Positions 58,449 to 64,000 of a DNA stretch of 64,000 nucleotides are shown here, piece by piece; within the stretch, counting starts at the first letter, position 1, and each line of letters opens with the position of its first letter. Origin of the DNA: Sciurus carolinensis (taxonomy: Eukaryota; Chordata; Mammalia; Rodentia; Sciuridae); contig NC_062227.1 of assembly GCF_902686445.1 (NCBI RefSeq), forward strand, positions 20,287,678 to 20,351,677. Direction: 5' to 3'. The position numbers and the translations under genes were made by a program. Under the pieces are notes generated by a model. It ran no database searches, was not told where the DNA came from, and saw only the letters and a program-made list of their open reading frames with translations.

Positions 58449-61060
58449 GTGAGTCTCCTGTGCTGTGGCCAGGTTAGGGGATTGGCCCTTGGATGAGGGG
58501 CAAGTGCACAGAATGATGTGGCATCCCATCTTGTGTCCCCTGCTCCTGACTCCTGCTGAACTCTCCACTCGCTTTCTGGGGCATGTGGACTTTCTCAGTC
58601 CTGGGAAAAGGCAAAAATACCTCCAAGTCAGATGCCAAGACTTGAAGATGTGTTTGCAATAGCATTTGAGCTGCTTCCATGCAAGCTCACTAGGAACTGT
58701 GTGCCAAACCGAGTCAGCAGCTCTGGTGGGCTCCTGTGCCACCTGCCCCATCTTACTGGTATTGAGCTTGTGGCTCTTCAAATTGCATAGCCCAGTGCCC
58801 ACGTGACCAGTGGGAAAGGTGTGGGGATTGCTTCCTGCCAAATGTCACTCATGTAATGTCTCTGGTTGTCCTGTGAATATGCTGCCTTTTTGCTTATGTT
58901 TCTGGCAGGATGCACATAGGGCCTGTGCTTGGGACTGACCCACAGCCTCCTTGGTGTCCCTTTGCACTTATCATCCCTGGGGTATCTCATGTCTCGACTT
59001 GAAGAGGACCTGCCTCCTGGGTTGGTGGAACTGACAGTGGGTCCAGGTCTGGCTGATGGCTCTGGCTCCACCTGAGCAGTTGCTGTCTGGCCCTGGAGGT
59101 GAGGGATCCACCATGTCCTTGGTTCCTGGCAGGCAGTGGCGATGCTGTACTGGTCCTGCTATTTCCTTCTTCTCCTGGCTGGAAGTTGTTGACAGAGACA
59201 CACTGCTGCTCAAGTTCCCTGAAATGCTGTTTGTAGGGCAGGCAGGACAGATGCTGAGTCCGTCCTCTTTCCCAACACTCCACCCAGTCCTGCCATCTGT
59301 GCTTTGCTGTTACTGTCCTTTTGAAGCTCTTCTATGACCAGCAGGCATCTCACATTGGGCCAGGGTCTCTGTGACAGCCCTGGTGGCCTTGGTGGCCAGT
59401 GCTTCCAGGGTAGGAGGTGTTGGGGTTTCCCAGGATTCTCACCATGGGTGGGCATACATCTAAGGCCTCAGGCTGGTGCCAGGTGCTGGGTACATCTGAA
59501 CTACTGTTTTTGGGCTGCTGCCTGGAGGAGAGTTGTGGTGTAGGAGGCCAGATGACCTGAATGCCTGCTCACTCCTGGGCACTGCATCTTCCACACCACA
59601 CAGAGCCCCATCCCATGACCACCATTGGCCCCACTTGGAAGTTGGAAAAGCCAGAGTTGGAGAGTCAGGTTCTGACCTTCATGTCCTGAGCAGGAGACTC
59701 ACACATCTGGGCTTAGCCCTTATTCCAGTGGGACCCTAAGCATTCTTCAACCTGTGCATTTCCTGTGGGTCAGATGTCTTTCTCAAGATTTTTCGGGTGA
59801 GTCCTTGGGTGAGTCTCACCTTTAACTTGGCAATTCGCTGCATTCGCAGTGGAGGTGGGTTGCAGGTCATTTTGCTTCTCTAGTTGTGACAATATCCATA
59901 AGCCTCGTTCTCAGGTCAGAGTCTCCAAATAGTTGTGCCTTGTGCCCACGAGGGTGCAGCACTGGCTTTTAAGTCACTGTCACATCCATAACACGCCAGA
60001 TAACTCCTGGGTTCTCCTGTTGCTTTGCATGTGAGAGGCCAGAATCCATTTAGTGGTTAGTTGTTTCTCTTCAGCTCTGTGGTATTTAAACCTGTCTCCT
60101 CAGAGGCAAGGCCTCTTCTCTGAGCTAATCAGGTTGTCAATCTTTCACACCTGATGCCACCTCCCTGCTTTCCCTCCCATACACCTGGGGCCTGGAGAGT
60201 TGTCCCACACTCAGCAGCAACACCTACCTGCTTCTCATCCTTTGCTCTGAAACCAGGCATTTGCCTGCAGAGGGGCCAAAGTACCTCTTGGTGCCATTGT
60301 GGATGGGGAACTGCAGGGTATGTGGTGCCTATGTCTGATTCCATCTTGTGTCCTGTGCCCTGGCTGGCACAGTGGCTACATCCCATGCCCCATGCCTGAC
60401 CCACTGCCTTCATGGCACCTGAGTGCAGAGTGTCTTATCCTCCAGCATCATGGCTTGAGGGTTGTAGTGCATCAGTGATGTGGCTGTGCCTGGTGTCTTG
60501 TCTGCCTCCTGGCCAGTGGCGGGTAGGTGCCTGCCACAGACCAGCAGTCATGTGCTCATTGCTCTGAGATGCAGGCAGCATTCTGCACACTCATCATCAC
60601 ACCTATGGAGTGACAGCCCTCAAGCATCTTCACCAGTGCTGATCAAGGCTGTCATGCCACCCCACATGTCCAAGAAGAGGAAGGAAAAATGAGGACCCGT
60701 GACTGACTGCCCTCCTGCACCCTGACCACGCTCCTCCCACCCTATCTGAGGGCTCACAGAGTAGATCAGCTCAGAAAGCAGAACCACTTCATGGAAGTGG
60801 ACACAATGGTGAGGCCGGAGTGAGGACTGACTGGCTGTCTGCTATTTGGAGCTGCATTTGCCATGCATGACACAGCCCTGGAGAGATCTCCCTGACAGCG
60901 AGCCCCTGCCTCCAGGTCTGCACGCTGGGGGCAGCCTGGGGACAGCTGGGGATAGCAGCAGTAGCACCATCCAAAATGAGAGGAAAAGGCAGCTCCAGTT
61001 GCCTTCCCTTGGCAAGGTGGCACCACTCACAAGGCATTTGTTCAGAGATGTGGCCATTGG
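58449..61060. other. Unassigned GC-balanced sequence, probably intronic
   Basis: It follows the PCGF3-like donor. No exon, SINE or L1 is recognised. The many overlapping short frames are shadows of GC-rich sequence. Confidence 0.4.
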
Positions 61061-61285
61061 AGTGTGAGGAATGAGTGTGAAGGTGTGAGGAATGTGTGCG
61101 AAGAGGTGAGGAGTGAGTGTGAGAGTAGGTATGAACATGTGAGGAGTGTGAACATGTGAGGAGTGTGAACATGTGAGGAGTGGGTGTGAAGATGTGAATG
61201 TGAAGGTGTGAGGGTGAGTGTGAAGGTGTGAGGAATGTGAAGTGAGCCATGAGTGTGAACAGTGAGTGGTGGTCAGTGAGTGTGA
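61061..61285 (+). repeat. GTGTGAGGA-type minisatellite
   Basis: Imperfect tandem units of about 16-24 bp built on GAACATGTGAGGAGTGT and GAAGGTGTGAGGAATGT. Three nearly perfect 17-bp units lie at about 61,135-61,180. The long antisense frames here (60,789-61,370 and 60,842-61,534), rich in S, H and T, are this repeat read backwards. Confidence 0.9.
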
Positions 61286-64000
61286 ACAGTGAGTAGCCCT
61301 GTGTGTCAGCCAGGGTCGCCAATGCCTCAGGCCAGATATCTGTGGGTGACTTGCATGGCTCTTGGCCCAAGCGCTGTCACTGCAGCACTCTTCGCTCCTG
61401 GGCCAGAGCCACCTCTGCTCTTTGAACTTCGTGGGGGGTAAAGCTGCATGCTGCTCTTGCCCACCACAGGGTTCCGTGACTTGGCAGAGCCACCTGTGCC
61501 TCTGGACTGGCTTTGACCTGAGGGCCAAGATCATCTCTGCTCAGAGCCACCAGACTCTGAATGGCTTTGGAATGGCTCTTGTGGAAGACCTGTGGCTTCT
61601 TTCTGTCCAGTCTGGTGCCACAGAGCAGAGCCACACCCTCCTGGAGTGTGGGAACTCAGCCCCATCAGCTGGCATAGAGAAAGCACTGGTTTGGCTCCTG
61701 GTTTTGAAGGTCCCAGTCATGACTTGATCCCATCACCTCAGGCCTGCGGGGAGGTGGCACAATCTGGCGGAGTGTGACCAGAGCAGAGCTGCTCACTTGG
61801 GGCTCTTGGAGGGTCTCCGGCAAGGCTCTGCCTCTTCATTCACCACCTCCCCAAAGTGCCCTTTTGGAGACCAAGACTCAAGTACTGGGCCTTTGTGTAT
61901 CACTTGTCACACCACAGAGAAGCAGGACCCTCATTATCCAAACTCATGGCAGCTGCCGGCCCAGCACTGTCTAGGGCCTGGATGAAAGTTCAGAGGAAGC
62001 TTCCCTGTGTCCAGCCTCAGCCTGTGGAGGAGCTCACACCTGAACCTCAGCCAGTGGTTTGGCTCGGGCATGGTGAAGGCCAGCACAGGGGCAGGCTTTT
62101 GCGCTTGCCTCTCTGCACACAGGGAGGCTCGCAGCACAGGCCAGACACACAGGCCTCGTGGCAGATGAGAATGGGGCCTGCAGGCATCGGTCCAGACTCC
62201 AGGTGAGCAGTGTCACCCCAGAGGGACTCCATTCTCACTTTAGAAAACTGCCCTTGGTGGCGGTCACAGTATTTTGGATTTCATCAATAAAAACTCGTGG
62301 GGATTTGTTCATCATCTTTACCCGAGGTGTGCAGAGCCTCAGTTCTGCCCACCCCACCCTGCCCTCTGTCTTTCCCAGGGAGAGCTCTGGCCCTGGGCGG
62401 CACTCCAGCTTGGCCGTGGTGTCAGATAGACTGGTGCACATGCTGGGGGCTTACCCTTGTCTACAGGCTCAGCCTCCCACACCTGGGTTGGCACCCACCA
62501 TGGGCCCAGGGGCTCCTGTCAGGCAGCCCAGGTGACCAGAGGCTTTCCTGGGAGTGGTCACGGGTCTTGACATTGCTGCTTCCTATTTTCATTCCTTAAT
62601 GGGGCATCACCCAGGTGAAGTCTGGCCCATTGGTGGTGCAAGCCTGTGTTGTGGTGTGTGTCACCATCAGACAACTATGAGGTCTCCGGTGGATGGCTGC
62701 TGGGCAAAGGGCAGCACGTGTGTGGGGTTCCCTTGCTGTGGCTGTGATGGTTGCAGGCCCAGTGCTCCGGCTTCTGCTGGAGCAACTGCCAAGTCGTAGG
62801 TGCTGGTGCGCTGCTGGGGACTGTCTGAAGGGCCAGCCCTGCCGTGGACCCGCAGCACCCAGGCAGTTCTTATAGCCCAGCATTACAAACAGGACTTCAG
62901 TGGGTAGCTGGAGTTGGATTTTCTCATTTACCTGGTTCTTTGGGAATAGGTGACCAAGAGTAGGGTTTCTGTGTCATTGTTAAATTTCAAAGTATTTTAG
63001 GCATACAGTGCCAAAAATGATCCCCATCTAACATTTCTGAATAGAGACCTGGCATTGGGGGCCCTTATTTCATTCTTGTGCATTCTCATGGGTTAGAAGT
63101 AAAGAAGTAGCATAAGCCAAGGAATCCAACCCGAGTGGCTTCCCCTACATGTCCCATGTCCCCTGGGCTTGCCAGGCTGTCGTGTTGCACAGGAGGTGCG
63201 GCACCTCTGTCTGGGGCACCTGGGTACGGTGAGGGGACACCTCTTTCTGGACTGACCCTGGCCAGTTCCCTCCCCCTGGCAGTGTCCGCAGCTCCTGCAA
63301 TGCTCAGCTGTGGGTCTGCTTTCCTTGGGTCTTTTCAGAACAGCCACGTAGGGATGGACACACCCAGGACTTTTCTCAGATGCTCTTGGGGCTCACCATC
63401 TGTAAGAAAAAACACACATGCAGATAAAAAATTCAATGAAGCACTTCTGGGTCAGCTTCACAAAGTAGTTTTCACAGAGATGCGTAATGGGTCTTGGTCT
63501 GAGCACTCATTTAAATTTCCTGGCTCCCTGTGTGTCCTGAGTGGTGACCAGCCCCTTGCTCTTCCCTGGGTCTGAGCATTAGTCAAATGGGTGGGGCATT
63601 TGCTAAGTCACCAAGTATCAGGGAACTGATGGTTCCCTGGAACAAAGGTGCCAGCCTGGCCTGCTGTCCAGTGGAGGGCGCAGGTTGGTGGCTGTGTTCA
63701 GGCTGTCAGTCCCAGTGAAGGAGCTGCATGCTGAGTCTCCTGTCAGCCAGCGGCCTGGCAGATCAGTCAAAGGTATGGGATGTGGACTGTATGCCTGTCT
63801 TTGGGGGGAATTCCTCTCTGGGGAGGGTTTCCTCCGATTCTTGCCCTGTTCTCTTGGACACTGACACCAGGGTACATTCTTGGCACAGTGCCGGGTGGAT
63901 GTTGTCAGCATCCAGGAGACTCCAGGCCAGGCTGCCCTGGTCCTTTTCTTCCTGGCACAGTCCACCCTCAGTCCATGAGAGCCCCCTTGCACTGCCTGTG
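61286..64000. other. Unassigned GC-balanced sequence to the window end
   Basis: No gene, RNA or named repeat is recognised. Frames such as 63,135-63,575 (146 codons) show no domain and overlap frames on the other strand. Confidence 0.4.

Noticed and set aside
61061..61285. Regularly spaced repeats as a CRISPR array
   Set aside because: Units are short, contiguous and without unique spacers, and this is mammalian DNA.
60789..61534. 193- and 230-codon antisense ORFs rich in Ser, His and Thr
   Set aside because: Their centre is the minisatellite at 61,061-61,285 read backwards, and the repeated HTH and SHS patterns come from the tandem units.

Overview
This is a stretch of mammalian nuclear DNA. 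It is dominated by interspersed repeats, has no operons, is CpG-poor except for one island, and carries intron-bearing gene fragments with GT/AG splice sites. The SINEs have the ID (tRNA-derived) and fused B1-plus-ID architecture, and the L1 at 45.9-47.4 kb has a 3' end I associate with squirrels. Together these suggest a sciurid rodent such as a ground squirrel, marmot or tree squirrel. The species call is an inference.

Layout. (1) About 1-43.5 kb is one very large imperfect inverted repeat. The left arm (1-21,677, cut by the window start) is the reverse complement of the right arm (25,961 to at least 43,477), separated by a 4.3-kb spacer (21,678-25,960). Corresponding stretches look roughly 85-92% identical by eye, so the duplication is old and not being kept identical. 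From outside inward each arm holds: a strand-asymmetric GT-rich block, a mixed segment with two LTR-like repeats, a second GT-rich block, an old L1 piece, a B1-dID SINE, a gammaretrovirus-like endogenous retrovirus (ERV), and two L1 elements in tandem. The arms differ by a 4.15-kb segment (left 12,016-16,164) holding the ERV pol region and an L1 3' end, best explained as a deletion from the right arm. The inner breakpoint lies inside an L1 ORF1. (2) 44.1-45.0 kb is a dense CpG island just beyond the repeat's outer part. (3) 45.15-47.8 kb is a tandem duplication of about 550 bp whose second unit is split by a 5'-truncated L1 with visible target-site duplications. (4) 50.66-55.18 kb is a decayed, intron-containing copy of a NUT family member 2 (NUTM2/FAM22) gene on the + strand, with stops and frameshifts. 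(5) 56.19-58.45 kb holds two consecutive exons of a PCGF3-like Polycomb RING-finger gene on the + strand, with an intact RING exon but a damaged splice acceptor before the second exon. (6) 58.45-64 kb is mostly unassigned sequence with one GTGTGAGGA-type minisatellite.

No gene in the window can be called intact and functional from sequence alone. The genes do not form a pathway. The picture is a mosaic of segmental duplications: an old inverted repeat joined to partial copies of two unrelated genes. Most open reading frames are compositional artefacts of the GT/AC-rich blocks or of the CpG island.
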